Assembly (NCBI GenBank): GCA_016713125.1
Contig: JADJPT010000025.1
Location: 1 to 10,000, forward strand
Length of the DNA: 10,000 bases
Direction: 5' to 3'
From: Betaproteobacteria bacterium
GTDB taxonomy: Bacteria; Pseudomonadota; Gammaproteobacteria; Burkholderiales; SG8-39
Below, one piece after another: positions 1 to 6,125 of this stretch (position 1 is the first letter of the stretch; each line of letters begins with the position of its first letter). Below the pieces are notes generated by a model. It was not told the DNA's origin and made no database searches. It saw nothing but the letters and a program-made list of their open reading frames with translations. A program made the translations under genes and the position numbers.

Positions 1-126
1 GCGACCCGGGGCGAGAACCGCATCGATCCGGGATCGCTCAACGAACTGGACCGGCGCATCCTGAAGGAGGCCTTTCGCCAGGCCGTGAAGCTGCAGGAGC
101 GCATGAAGCTCGACTACCGGGTCTAG
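1..126 (+). CDS. C-terminal end of a probable DUF294/CBS-domain nucleotidyltransferase-like protein (partial)
   Basis: Only the last 41 codons are in the window, open at the left edge and ending at TAG 124-126. The tail contains the stretch RRILKEAFRQAVKLQERMKL, a helical, Arg/Lys-rich C-terminus like that of bacterial DUF294 putative nucleotidyltransferases, which carry cNMP-binding and CBS domains followed by a nucleotidyltransferase-like domain and its substrate-binding helical domain. In many proteobacteria such a gene precedes a DEDDh exonuclease and a sodium:solute symporter, as here, and this context supports the call. The exonuclease gene starts 6 nt after the stop, so the two are probably co-transcribed. 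The catalytic and sensory domains lie outside the window, so the family assignment rests on the tail and the neighbours. Confidence 0.6.
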   Translation, partial: ATRGENRIDPGSLNELDRRILKEAFRQAVKLQERMKLDYRV

Positions 127-132
127 CGCGGC

Positions 133-798
133 ATGGGCGAACCGGGCGGACGTTTGGTCGAGTGGGTACGGGCGCGCTTGCGGCTGCATCGCGAGACGCC
201 CGTGGCCGCCGCGCAGATGCGCTGGGTGGTGCTCGACTGCGAGTCTTCCGGGCTGGATCCGCGCCGGGACAGATTGCTGTCGATCGGCGCGGTGAGCGTC
301 GAGCACGCGCGGATTGCGCTGGATTCCGGCCACTCGGTGGTGCTGCGCCAGGACGCGGCGAGTGCGGCGGACAACATCGTGATTCACGGCATTGCCGGCA
401 GCGAACAGCTTGGCGGGATGGAGGCGGCAAGCGCGTTGCGCGCTTTCGAGGGCTATGTTGCCGGCGCGCCGCTGGTGGCGTTTCATGCCGCGTTCGACCG
501 CAGCCTGCTGGAGCGCGCCGCGCGCGCGAACCAGATCCCTTTCAGGCACGTCTGGCTGGATCTCGCCGCGCTCGCCCCGGCGCTGTATCCGGCGCGTGCC
601 GCGCGCTGCAAGGCGCTGGACGACTGGCTGGACGCCTTCGGTGTGGAGAGTCTGGCGCGGCACGACGCGCTGGGCGATGCCTACGCCACTGCGCAGTTGT
701 TCCAGATCCTGTTGCCGGAAGCCGCGCGGCAGGGCGCCGCGATGCTGGAAGAATTGCTGGTGGTCGCGTCCGGACAGCGCTGGCTGGGGGGCGGCTGA
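133..798 (+). CDS. DEDDh-family 3'-5' exonuclease (DnaQ/PolC epsilon-like)
   Basis: A 221-residue protein with the DnaQ-like exonuclease fold. All five catalytic residues of the DEDDh class are visible: Asp35 and Glu37 in the ExoI motif (VVLDCESSG), Asp122 in the ExoII motif (FHAAFDRSLLERA), and His177 and Asp182 in the ExoIII motif (RHDALGDAYAT). It should hydrolyse DNA or RNA 3' ends with two metal ions. It has no polymerase-binding tail or polymerase domain, so it is a stand-alone nuclease rather than replicative epsilon; its substrate is unknown. The ATG at 133 lies 6 nt after the preceding stop without a clear Shine-Dalgarno, suggesting translational coupling to the DUF294-like gene. About 30 residues precede the ExoI motif, which is common for this clade. 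Confidence 0.88.
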   Translation: MGEPGGRLVEWVRARLRLHRETPVAAAQMRWVVLDCESSGLDPRRDRLLSIGAVSVEHARIALDSGHSVVLRQDAASAADNIVIHGIAGSEQLGGMEAASALRAFEGYVAGAPLVAFHAAFDRSLLERAARANQIPFRHVWLDLAALAPALYPARAARCKALDDWLDAFGVESLARHDALGDAYATAQLFQILLPEAARQGAAMLEELLVVASGQRWLGGG

Positions 799-842
799 AT
801 GCGCGCGTCTGCGCTTGCGCAATCGCCGGTGCTTGTCCTGCC

Positions 843-860
843 TTGCCCTACAATGCGCGA
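843..860 (+). promoter_or_regulatory. Possible -10 element upstream of the small membrane protein gene
   Basis: TACAAT at 849-854 matches the sigma70 -10 consensus at five of six positions and is followed by a GC-rich GCGCG discriminator, 22 nt before the next ATG. No convincing -35 hexamer sits 16-18 nt upstream; TTGTCC at 833-838 is only 10 nt away. Judged from sequence only. Confidence 0.3.
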
Positions 861-875
861 CCTGCGGAGGGTTTC

Positions 876-1163
876 ATGCTGACCGACGTTCTTTCCACTG
901 TGCGCATGCTGGTCGAGATCGCGATGTTCTCGCTGATCGGACAGGGCATCCTGTTCATGCTTTCCGGCGCAGGGCGCGAACAGAATATTTTCTACAACGT
1001 GTTGCGTACGCTGGCCTCGCCGGCCATGCGTTTCACGCGCTTCATCACGCCCAAGTTCGTCGTCAATCAGCACATCGGCTGGGTCGCGCTGTTCCTGCTC
1101 GTGGTGCTGTGGGTGGGCCTGAAAGTGGCCATCCTTTACGTCGGCGCAATCGACGCCGCCTGA
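876..1163 (+). CDS. Small two-helix inner-membrane protein of unknown function
   Basis: A 95-residue protein with two hydrophobic segments, about residues 11-30 and 68-90, separated by a basic loop that contains NIFYNVLRTLASPAMRFTRF. The layout suggests a hairpin in the inner membrane with a positively charged cytoplasmic loop. The ATG at 876 is chosen because GCGGAGG at 864-870 is a good ribosome binding site 5 nt upstream; the same frame is open further upstream only as a shadow of the exonuclease gene. I do not recognise a named family. Its place between the exonuclease and the symporter small subunit suggests membership of the same locus, but 77 nt separate it from the exonuclease and a possible -10 hexamer lies in between, so it may be transcribed separately. 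Confidence 0.75.
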   Translation: MLTDVLSTVRMLVEIAMFSLIGQGILFMLSGAGREQNIFYNVLRTLASPAMRFTRFITPKFVVNQHIGWVALFLLVVLWVGLKVAILYVGAIDAA

Positions 1164-1169
1164 TCCTCG

Positions 1170-1204
1170 GATGTTGCGGCGCGGCAATATTGCGTTGCAA
1201 CATC
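1170..1204. repeat. Nested inverted repeat between the small membrane protein and DUF4212 genes
   Basis: GATGTTGC at 1170-1177 and GCAACATC at 1197-1204 are perfect 8-bp inverted repeats. Between them lies the 10-bp palindrome GCAATATTGC (1184-1193), which overlaps TTGCGTTGCAA (1190-1200), itself an interrupted palindrome. There is no T-tract after the outer arm, so it does not look like an ordinary intrinsic terminator. An operator, or a stem protecting the upstream mRNA 3' end, are both possible. Confidence 0.5.
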
Positions 1205-1208
1205 AAGC

Positions 1209-1251
1209 ACTTGCGTAAGCGCTTCGTAAGAAAGCGTAAGCGACCTGTAAG
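1209..1251 (+). promoter_or_regulatory. Four helically phased GTAAG direct repeats, probable activator-binding array
   Basis: GTAAG occurs at 1215-1219, 1226-1230, 1236-1240 and 1247-1251, with start-to-start spacings of 11, 10 and 11 bp, so all four face the same side of the helix. Three are preceded by C or GC. Tandem direct repeats at 10-11 bp are the usual binding arrangement for OmpR/PhoB-family response regulators (known for the family). The last copy abuts a possible -35 element. No regulator gene is visible in the window. Confidence 0.5.
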
Positions 1252-1252
1252 T

Positions 1253-1282
1253 TTTCCCGCCAACATCTGCCCAGCCCATAAC
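1253..1282 (+). promoter_or_regulatory. Candidate activator-dependent promoter for the DUF4212/symporter operon
   Basis: TTTCCC at 1253-1258 and CATAAC at 1277-1282 are separated by 18 nt. Both match consensus weakly, as expected of a promoter needing an activator, and the GTAAG array ends right at the upstream hexamer. Initiation near 1289 would give a leader of about 60 nt. This is inference from position and weak motif matches. Confidence 0.28.
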
Positions 1283-1340
1283 GGGTCAGTTTGCGCGCAC
1301 GTCGTACTCCGGCATGCGCGTTCCGCTGATGTCATCGAGT

Positions 1341-1347
1341 GGAGGAG
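1341..1347 (+). promoter_or_regulatory. Strong ribosome binding site that fixes the DUF4212 start
   Basis: GGAGGAG at 1341-1347, 5 nt from its GGAGG core to ATG 1351, excludes the in-frame GTG at 1339, which would overlap it. Confidence 0.7.
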
Positions 1348-1350
1348 ACT

Positions 1351-1617
1351 ATGCAGTTATCACAAAAACACAAGGACTACTGGAACAAGAACCTGACGGT
1401 CACGGCAATTCTGCTGACGATCTGGTTCGTGGTCACCTTCGTGATCGGCTACATGGCGATCAGTCTCAGTGAAGTGACGTTCCTCGGCTTCCCGATCCCC
1501 TTCTACATGGGTGCGCAGGGTTCGCTGATCATCTACGTGGCGATCATCTGGTACTACGCCTATTACATGAACAAGCTGGACCACGAGTACGGCGTGCATG
1601 AAGGAGAACTCGAATGA
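1351..1617 (+). CDS. DUF4212 sodium:solute symporter small subunit
   Basis: An 88-residue hydrophobic protein with two membrane helices, about residues 17-37 and 50-72, and a conserved-looking pattern: YWNKNL at the N-terminus, TFLGFPIPFYMGAQGSL in the middle and MNKLDHEYGV at the C-terminus. This matches the DUF4212 / putative solute:sodium symporter small subunit family (about 90 residues), which is almost always encoded immediately upstream of a VC_2705-type symporter, as here. ATG 1351 is preferred over in-frame GTG 1339 because GGAGG at 1341-1345 sits 5 nt upstream of it. Its stop overlaps the symporter start (ATGA at 1614-1617), implying coupled translation. It is presumed to assist the large subunit in the inner membrane; the exact role is not established. 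Confidence 0.9.
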   Translation: MQLSQKHKDYWNKNLTVTAILLTIWFVVTFVIGYMAISLSEVTFLGFPIPFYMGAQGSLIIYVAIIWYYAYYMNKLDHEYGVHEGELE

Positions 1618-3702
1618 GCACCGGTGACGCGGATTTCAGCCACAAGTCATTCTTTTCCTACCTGAAGAAGGCCTACCTGTTCTATACAGTGGGCTTCGTC
1701 TCGTTCGTCATCCTCCTCGGCATTGCCGAAGCGATGGGCATGCCGAACCGGTGGATCGGCTACTGCTTCCTGTTTGCCACCATCCTCCTGTACGCGGGCA
1801 TCGGCATCATGAGTCGTACGGCCGATGTGTCCGAGTACTACGTGGCGGGACGGCGCGTGCCGGCGATCTTCAACGGCATGGCGACCGGCGCGGACTGGAT
1901 GAGCGCGGCGTCCTTCATCGGCATGGCGGGATCTCTCTACCTGCTGGGCTATGACGGACTCGCCTTCATCATGGGCTGGACCGGCGGTTACTGCCTGGTG
2001 GCGCTGTTTCTGGCGCCGTACCTGCGCAAGTTTGGCCAGTTCACCATCCCGGACTTCCTGGGTGCGCGCTACGGCGGCCATATCCCGCGCATGGTGGGCG
2101 TGTTCGCGGCGATTCTGTGCTCGTTCACCTACGTGGTGGCGCAGATTTACGGCGTGGGCATCATCACGGCGCGCTTCACCGGCGTGGACTTCACGGTGGG
2201 TGTGTTCCTGGGTCTTGCGGGCATTCTGGTGTGCTCCTTCCTGGGCGGCATGCGCGCGGTGACCTGGACGCAGGTGGCGCAGTACATCATCCTGATCGTC
2301 GCCTACATGATCCCGCTGGTGATGCTGGGCATGCGCCATACCGGCATCCCCATCCCGCACGTGGCCTACGGCTACACGCTGCAGAAGGTGACCGAGCGTG
2401 AGAAGCAGCTCACCACCGATGCCAAGGAACTCGAGGTCAGGGGCATCTTCAAGCAGCGCGCAGACGCTGCGGACGCCAAGGTCAAGGGCCTGCCGGGCTC
2501 CTTCGAAACCGAGAAGTCGGCGGTCGAGAAGAAGCTGGCCGATGTGCGTGCCGCCAATGGTTCGGCGGCCGACATCAAGGCGGCGGAGGAGGCCGTCAAG
2601 GGCTTCCCGGCCAATGCGGACGCGGCCAAGGCGAAGTGGACGGCGGACAAGAACGCGGCCAATGCACGCACCGGCCCGCCTCGCCCGCACGCCACGCCGT
2701 TCCCCGGCAAGGATGACAAGGCACGCGAAATCGCCCGCAAGAACTTCCTCGCCCTGGTGTTCTGCCTGATGGTGGGTACGGCAGCGCTGCCGCACATCCT
2801 GATGCCGCACCACGCCCAGCGTCAAGCAGGCGAGACAGTCGGTGTTCTGGTCGCTGTTCTTCATCTTCCTGCTGTACTTCTCGGCGCCGGCACTGGCCGT
2901 GTTGGTGAAGTTCGAGATCTACAACTTCCTTGTGGGCACGAAGTTCTCGGAGTTGCCACGCTGGGTGAGTTCGTGGACGGCGGTGGACAAGGGGTTGCTG
3001 AACATCACGGATATCAACGGTGACGGTCTGGTGCAGCTGGCCGAGATCGTGATCGGCGGCGATATCGTGGTGCTGGCGACTCCGGAGATCGCGAAGTTGC
3101 CGTATGTGATCTCGGGCCTTGTGGCGGCCGGTGGTCTGGCTGCGGCGCTGTCGACCGCGGACGGCCTGCTGCTGACGATCGCCAACGCCCTGTCGCACGA
3201 CGTGTACTACAAGATGATCAACCCGCAGGCCTCCACCAAGACCCGTCTCACGGTGGCCAAGCTGTTGCTCCTTGTGGTGGCCCTGGCGGCTGCATCGGTG
3301 GCCGCGCAGAAGCCGGCGGATATCCTGTTCCTCGTGAGCGCGGCATTCTCGCTTGCGGCGGCAGGGTTCTTCCCGGCGCTCACCCTGGGCATCTTCTGGA
3401 AGCGCGCCAACAAGTGGGGTGCCACGCTGGGCATGGCGGCCGGTCTGGGTACGACGTTCTATTACATGTGCATCACGCAGCCCTGGCTGCGCTCGCTGTT
3501 CGGCGTGAAGGGCAGCATCGCCGACAACACATGGTGGGACATCAACCCGATCTCGGCCGGCATCTTCGGCGTGCCGGTGGGCTTCATCGTGATCATCGTC
3601 GTCAGCATGCTGACACCGGCCCCGGACAAGGAGACGCAGGATCTGGTCGACCATGTCCGCTACCCGGTGCTGGAAGGCGACATCGACACCAAGGCGACCT
3701 GA
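1614..3702 (+). pseudogene. Sodium:solute symporter, VC_2705 subfamily, frameshifted
   Basis: An SSS-family symporter that would be about 695 residues if in frame. The first part (1614 to about 2804) gives the N-terminal helices with motifs such as EYYVAGRRVPAIFNGMATGADWMSAASFIGMAG. A charged insertion occupies residues about 257-375. Coding then moves from the first frame to the next at 2805-2814 and continues as PSVKQARQSVFWSLF through the signature LSTADGLLLTIANALSHD to TGA 3700-3702. The start ATG has AAGGAG at 1601-1606 and overlaps the DUF4212 stop. Relatives are inferred to take up acetate or similar short-chain carboxylates with Na+; the substrate here is unproven. A canonical EF-hand-like loop lies at 3010-3045. 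As written, the protein would end out of frame at 3023. The lesion may be a real mutation or a consensus error. Confidence 0.85.
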
Positions 3703-3719
3703 GAGCGCCGCAGCGACTG

Positions 3720-3750
3720 AAAAGGCCCGCTTCGGCGGGCCTTTTCTTTT
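3720..3750 (+). terminator. Intrinsic terminator after the symporter
   Basis: An 11-bp perfect stem (3720-3730 with 3735-3745) encloses a TTCG tetraloop. The arms AAAAGGCCCGC and GCGGGCCTTTT are followed by CTTTT. The stable UUCG loop and U-rich tail make a strong Rho-independent terminator 17 nt after the stop codon. The A-rich 5' arm could also permit termination from the other strand. Confidence 0.92.
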
Positions 3751-3780
3751 GCCGGCGCGCGTTCTGCTAGAATTCGCGCC
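3746..3780 (+). promoter_or_regulatory. Probable promoter of tRNA-Ser
   Basis: TAGAAT at 3768-3773 is a good -10 hexamer, followed by TCGCGCC, a GC-rich discriminator typical of stable-RNA promoters under stringent control (established for that class). The best -35 candidate, CTTTTG at 3746-3751, is weak and lies 16 nt upstream, overlapping the U-tract of the previous terminator. Confidence 0.5.
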
Positions 3781-3784
3781 GAAC

Positions 3785-3874
3785 GGAGGGATGGCCGAGT
3801 GGCTGAAGGCGCACGCCTGGAAAGCGTGTATACGTTAATCCGTATCGTGGGTTCGAATCCCACTCTCTCCGCCA
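3785..3874 (+). tRNA. serX: tRNA-Ser (anticodon GGA)
   Basis: A complete class II tRNA reading UCC and UCU. The acceptor stem GGAGGGA (3785-3791) pairs with TCTCTCC (3864-3870) with one G-U pair. The anticodon stem CACGC/GCGTG (3812-3816 and 3824-3828) encloses loop CTGGAAA with anticodon GGA at 3819-3821. A long variable arm ATACG/CGTAT (3830-3834 and 3841-3845) is diagnostic of serine-type tRNAs. The T arm is GTGGG-TTCGAAT-CCCAC (3847-3863). Discriminator G3871 is followed by an encoded CCA at 3872-3874. The symbol is a generic guess by anticodon. Confidence 0.97.
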
Positions 3875-3911
3875 AACAAAAGCGCCTCCGCAGGGAGGCT
3901 TTTTTGTTTGG
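3872..3911 (+). terminator. Intrinsic terminator of tRNA-Ser
   Basis: Core stem GCCTCC (3884-3889) with GGAGGC (3894-3899), loop GCAG, then six T (3900-3905). A perfect outer pairing of CCAAACAAAA (3872-3881) with TTTTGTTTGG (3902-3911) extends the symmetry, separated from the core by a two-base mismatch. The outer arm includes the CCA of the tRNA. The A-rich and T-rich flanks could make it work on both strands. Confidence 0.88.
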
Positions 3912-3936
3912 CCGCGCATCCCCCAGCGGGTGCAGG

Positions 3937-3942
3937 CATAAT
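3937..3942 (+). promoter_or_regulatory. -10 element of the 4.5S RNA gene
   Basis: CATAAT at 3937-3942 matches the -10 consensus at five of six positions and places initiation 7-8 nt downstream, exactly at the predicted first base of the RNA (3950). No clear -35 hexamer is seen at 16-18 nt. Confidence 0.45.
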
Positions 3943-3949
3943 CCTCAAC

Positions 3950-4045
3950 GGCGGGCCCCCCCGCATTGCGGCGTGGTGAACCTGGTCAGGTCCGGAAGGA
4001 AGCAGCCACAGCTACTCACTGCAAGTGCCGGGGACAAGGCTCGCC
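3950..4045 (+). ncRNA. ffs: 4.5S signal recognition particle RNA
   Basis: The bacterial small SRP RNA, which binds Ffh and FtsY to target nascent inner-membrane proteins. The core GGTCAGGTCCGGAAGGAAGC begins at 3984 and carries the GGAA tetraloop at 3994-3997 with the asymmetric and symmetric internal loops that bind the Ffh M domain. The ends are set by perfect terminal pairing of GGCGGGCC (3950-3957) with GGCTCGCC (4038-4045), with one G-U pair, giving a hairpin of about 96 nt. Position between tRNA-Ser and dnaX is the usual betaproteobacterial arrangement. The 5' arm has a run of seven C. The 3' end could differ by a few bases after processing. Confidence 0.95.
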
Positions 4046-4111
4046 ACCTTCTTCGTTCTGGCCCTCCACCCCGGAAGCGCAGGCACGCCTCGGTGGTGCG
4101 GGGGCGGCTGT

Positions 4112-4123
4112 TAGAATTCGCGC
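4112..4123 (+). promoter_or_regulatory. -10-like element immediately before dnaX
   Basis: TAGAAT at 4112-4117, within a 12-nt stretch TAGAATTCGCGC identical to 3768-3779 before the tRNA. The ATG of dnaX begins 7 nt after the hexamer, about where transcription would start. No -35 match is evident. It could be a promoter yielding a near-leaderless message, with additional readthrough from ffs. Confidence 0.35.
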
Positions 4124-5764
4124 ATGACTTATCTCGTCCTGGCGCGCAAGTACCGGCCTCGCAGCTTTTCGACCCTGGTGGGACAGGAGCATGTGGTCAA
4201 GGCGCTGCGGCATGCCCTCGAGCAGCAGCGGCTGCACCATGCGTATCTGTTTACCGGCACCCGCGGCGTAGGCAAGACGACGATCGCGCGCATTCTGGCC
4301 AAGTGCCTCAACTGCGAGACCGGGATCACGCCCGAGCCGTGCGGCAAATGCAGTGCCTGCACTGAGATCGACGGCGGGCGTTTCGTCGATCTCCTTGAGG
4401 TGGACGCGGCGACCAATACGAAGGTCGACGAGATGCGCCAGTTGCTGGATACGGCGCAGTACGCGCCGACGCGCGGTCGCTTCAAGGTCTATGTGATCGA
4501 CGAAGTGCACATGCTGTCGACCTCGGCGTTCAACGCCATGCTCAAGACCCTCGAGGAGCCGCCCGAGCACCTGAAGTTCATCCTGGCGACGACCGATCCG
4601 CAGAAGATACCCGTCACGGTGCTGAGCCGTTGCCTGCAGTTCAACCTCAAGCAGATGCCGCGCGGAGCGATCGTCGAGCACCTTGCGCGGCTGCTCGACG
4701 CCGAGCAGGTGGCGTACGAGCCCGAGGCGCTGCCGCAACTGGCCAAGGCGGCTTCCGGCAGCATGCGCGACGCGCTTTCGCTGCTCGATCAGGCCATTGC
4801 ACACGGTGCCGGCTCGGTATCGGCGCTCAACGTGCGCGAGATGCTGGGCGCGGTGGACGAGACCTACCTGCTGCGCGCGCTGGATGCGCTGGCAGACGGG
4901 GACGGTCCGACGCTGATGTCGATTGCCGACGAGATGCAGGTGCGCAGCCTGTCGTTCGACGCCGCCCTGGCAGATCTCGCCAGCCCGCTGCTGCGCGTGG
5001 CGCTGGCGCGTACCGTACCCGATGCCCTCGAGGACGATCTGCCGGAGCGCGATCGCATTCTGGGATTTGCGCGCCGTTTTGCGGCCGACGAGGTGCAGCT
5101 GTACTACCAGATCGCCGTCCAGGGGCGACAGGATCTTCCTCTTGCGCCCGACGAGCACGCCGGCTTCGTGATGTCGCTGCTGCGCATGCTGGCGTTCGGC
5201 CCTGGCGCGGCACTCGACGCGGCGCCAGGTGCGGCACCGGCCTCAGGCGGCGGTTCCGGCGGGATGCGCCCGGCGGCGCAACCGGGGCGCCCTCGAGCCG
5301 CTGCTCCGACAGCGACCACCCCCGCACACGCACAGGCTGAGGCGAAACCGTCAGCACCTGCCGCGACTGCGGTTCCCGGACCTTTCGACGGGGATTGGCC
5401 AGGGCTGGTTCGCCGCCTGCAGATCGGCGGTGCGGCGCGGCAGTTGGCACAGAACTCGGTGCTGCAGAGTCAATCCGAGGGGCAGATCGGTCTGCTGGTC
5501 CCGAAATCCATGGCTTTCCTTTGCGAACGGAACTACACCGACAAGCTGAAAGTCGCGCTGGAGCAGCATTTCGGCTCGGCGATCGTGCTCAAGGTGGGCA
5601 GCGGAGACGTGCAGGGAAAATCGCTGGCGGCGATTGAGCAGGGCGAGAAGGACGCGCGCCAGGCACAGGCCACCCAGGCGGTACACGGCGACCGCTTCGT
5701 ACAGGATCTGGTGGAGATTTTCGACGCCACCGTCATCGACGACACCATCCGCCCGCAGAGTTGA
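4124..5764 (+). CDS. dnaX: DNA polymerase III subunits gamma and tau
   Basis: The 546-residue clamp-loader ATPase. The N-terminus MTYLVLARKYRP is typical of DnaX and fixes the start despite no visible Shine-Dalgarno. Walker A GTRGVGKT is at residues 45-52; the zinc module Cys64, Cys73, Cys76 and Cys79 matches the Escherichia coli positions; Walker B VYVIDEVH is at 122-129; sensor 1 is ATT at 155-157; and the arginine-finger SRC is at 168-170. Domain III runs to about residue 365, followed by a Pro/Ala-rich linker (about 365-425) and a tau-type C-terminal domain that would bind alpha and DnaB. It loads the beta clamp and couples the polymerases. I see no A AAA AAG-type slippery heptamer, so a separate gamma form by the E. 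coli mechanism is not indicated. First gene of the dnaX-ybaB-recR operon. Confidence 0.97.
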   Translation: MTYLVLARKYRPRSFSTLVGQEHVVKALRHALEQQRLHHAYLFTGTRGVGKTTIARILAKCLNCETGITPEPCGKCSACTEIDGGRFVDLLEVDAATNTKVDEMRQLLDTAQYAPTRGRFKVYVIDEVHMLSTSAFNAMLKTLEEPPEHLKFILATTDPQKIPVTVLSRCLQFNLKQMPRGAIVEHLARLLDAEQVAYEPEALPQLAKAASGSMRDALSLLDQAIAHGAGSVSALNVREMLGAVDETYLLRALDALADGDGPTLMSIADEMQVRSLSFDAALADLASPLLRVALARTVPDALEDDLPERDRILGFARRFAADEVQLYYQIAVQGRQDLPLAPDEHAGFVMSLLRMLAFGPGAALDAAPGAAPASGGGSGGMRPAAQPGRPRAAAPTATTPAHAQAEAKPSAPAATAVPGPFDGDWPGLVRRLQIGGAARQLAQNSVLQSQSEGQIGLLVPKSMAFLCERNYTDKLKVALEQHFGSAIVLKVGSGDVQGKSLAAIEQGEKDARQAQATQAVHGDRFVQDLVEIFDATVIDDTIRPQS

Positions 5765-5788
5765 GCGGGATTCAAGGAGAAAGAAGCT

Positions 5789-6112
5789 ATGCGAGGCAAT
5801 ATCGGGCAGATCATGAAGCAGGCGCAAGCGATGCAGGACAACATGCGCCGCATGCAGGACCAGCTGGCCACCCTCGAGGTCGAAGGCCAGTCGGGCGCCG
5901 GCATGGTCAAGATCCAGATGACGTGCAAGTACGACGTGAAGCGCGTGTCGATCGATCCGTCACTTCTGGCGGACGACAAGGAGATGCTCGAGGACCTCGT
6001 CGCGGCAGCGTTCAATGATGCCGCGCGACGCGTCGAAGCGATGATCGCGGAAAAGATGAGCGGTGTAACCGCCGGCATGGGCCTGCCGCCGGGTTTCAAG
6101 CTGCCGTTCTAG
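5789..6112 (+). CDS. ybaB: Nucleoid-associated protein YbaB/EbfC family
   Basis: A 107-residue protein of the YbaB/EbfC family, small dimeric DNA-binding proteins that coat the nucleoid and are nearly always encoded between dnaX and recR. The N-terminal MRGNIGQIMKQAQAMQDNMR and the helix with QLATLEVEGQSGAGMVKIQM are characteristic, as is the Gly/Pro-rich end GMGLPPGFKLPF. The ATG at 5789 has AAGGAG at 5774-5779, 9 nt upstream. It lies 24 nt after dnaX and 13 nt before recR, consistent with one operon. Its role is usually described as supporting nucleoid organisation and RecR-linked repair; it has no enzymatic motif. Confidence 0.95.
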   Translation: MRGNIGQIMKQAQAMQDNMRRMQDQLATLEVEGQSGAGMVKIQMTCKYDVKRVSIDPSLLADDKEMLEDLVAAAFNDAARRVEAMIAEKMSGVTAGMGLPPGFKLPF

Positions 6113-6125
6113 GCTGCCGGGCGCC

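Noticed and set aside
1311..1326. Sigma54-type -24/-12 promoter before the DUF4212 gene
   Set aside because: The GG and GC doublets are 12 nt apart rather than the required 10, and the flanking bases do not fit.
2805..2842. Programmed frameshift in the symporter
   Set aside because: There is no slippery heptamer or downstream structure, and expected residues appear to be missing, so a mutation or sequence error explains it better.
1647..2864. Long minus-strand open frame (405 codons) opposite the symporter
   Set aside because: Its product is rich in His, Arg and Ala with no recognisable domain, as expected of an antisense shadow of GC-rich coding DNA; the + strand clearly encodes a symporter.
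4016..5158. Long minus-strand open frame (380 codons) opposite dnaX and ffs
   Set aside because: It mirrors dnaX codons and part of the 4.5S RNA gene, has low-complexity Arg/Gln/His composition and no ribosome binding site or domain.
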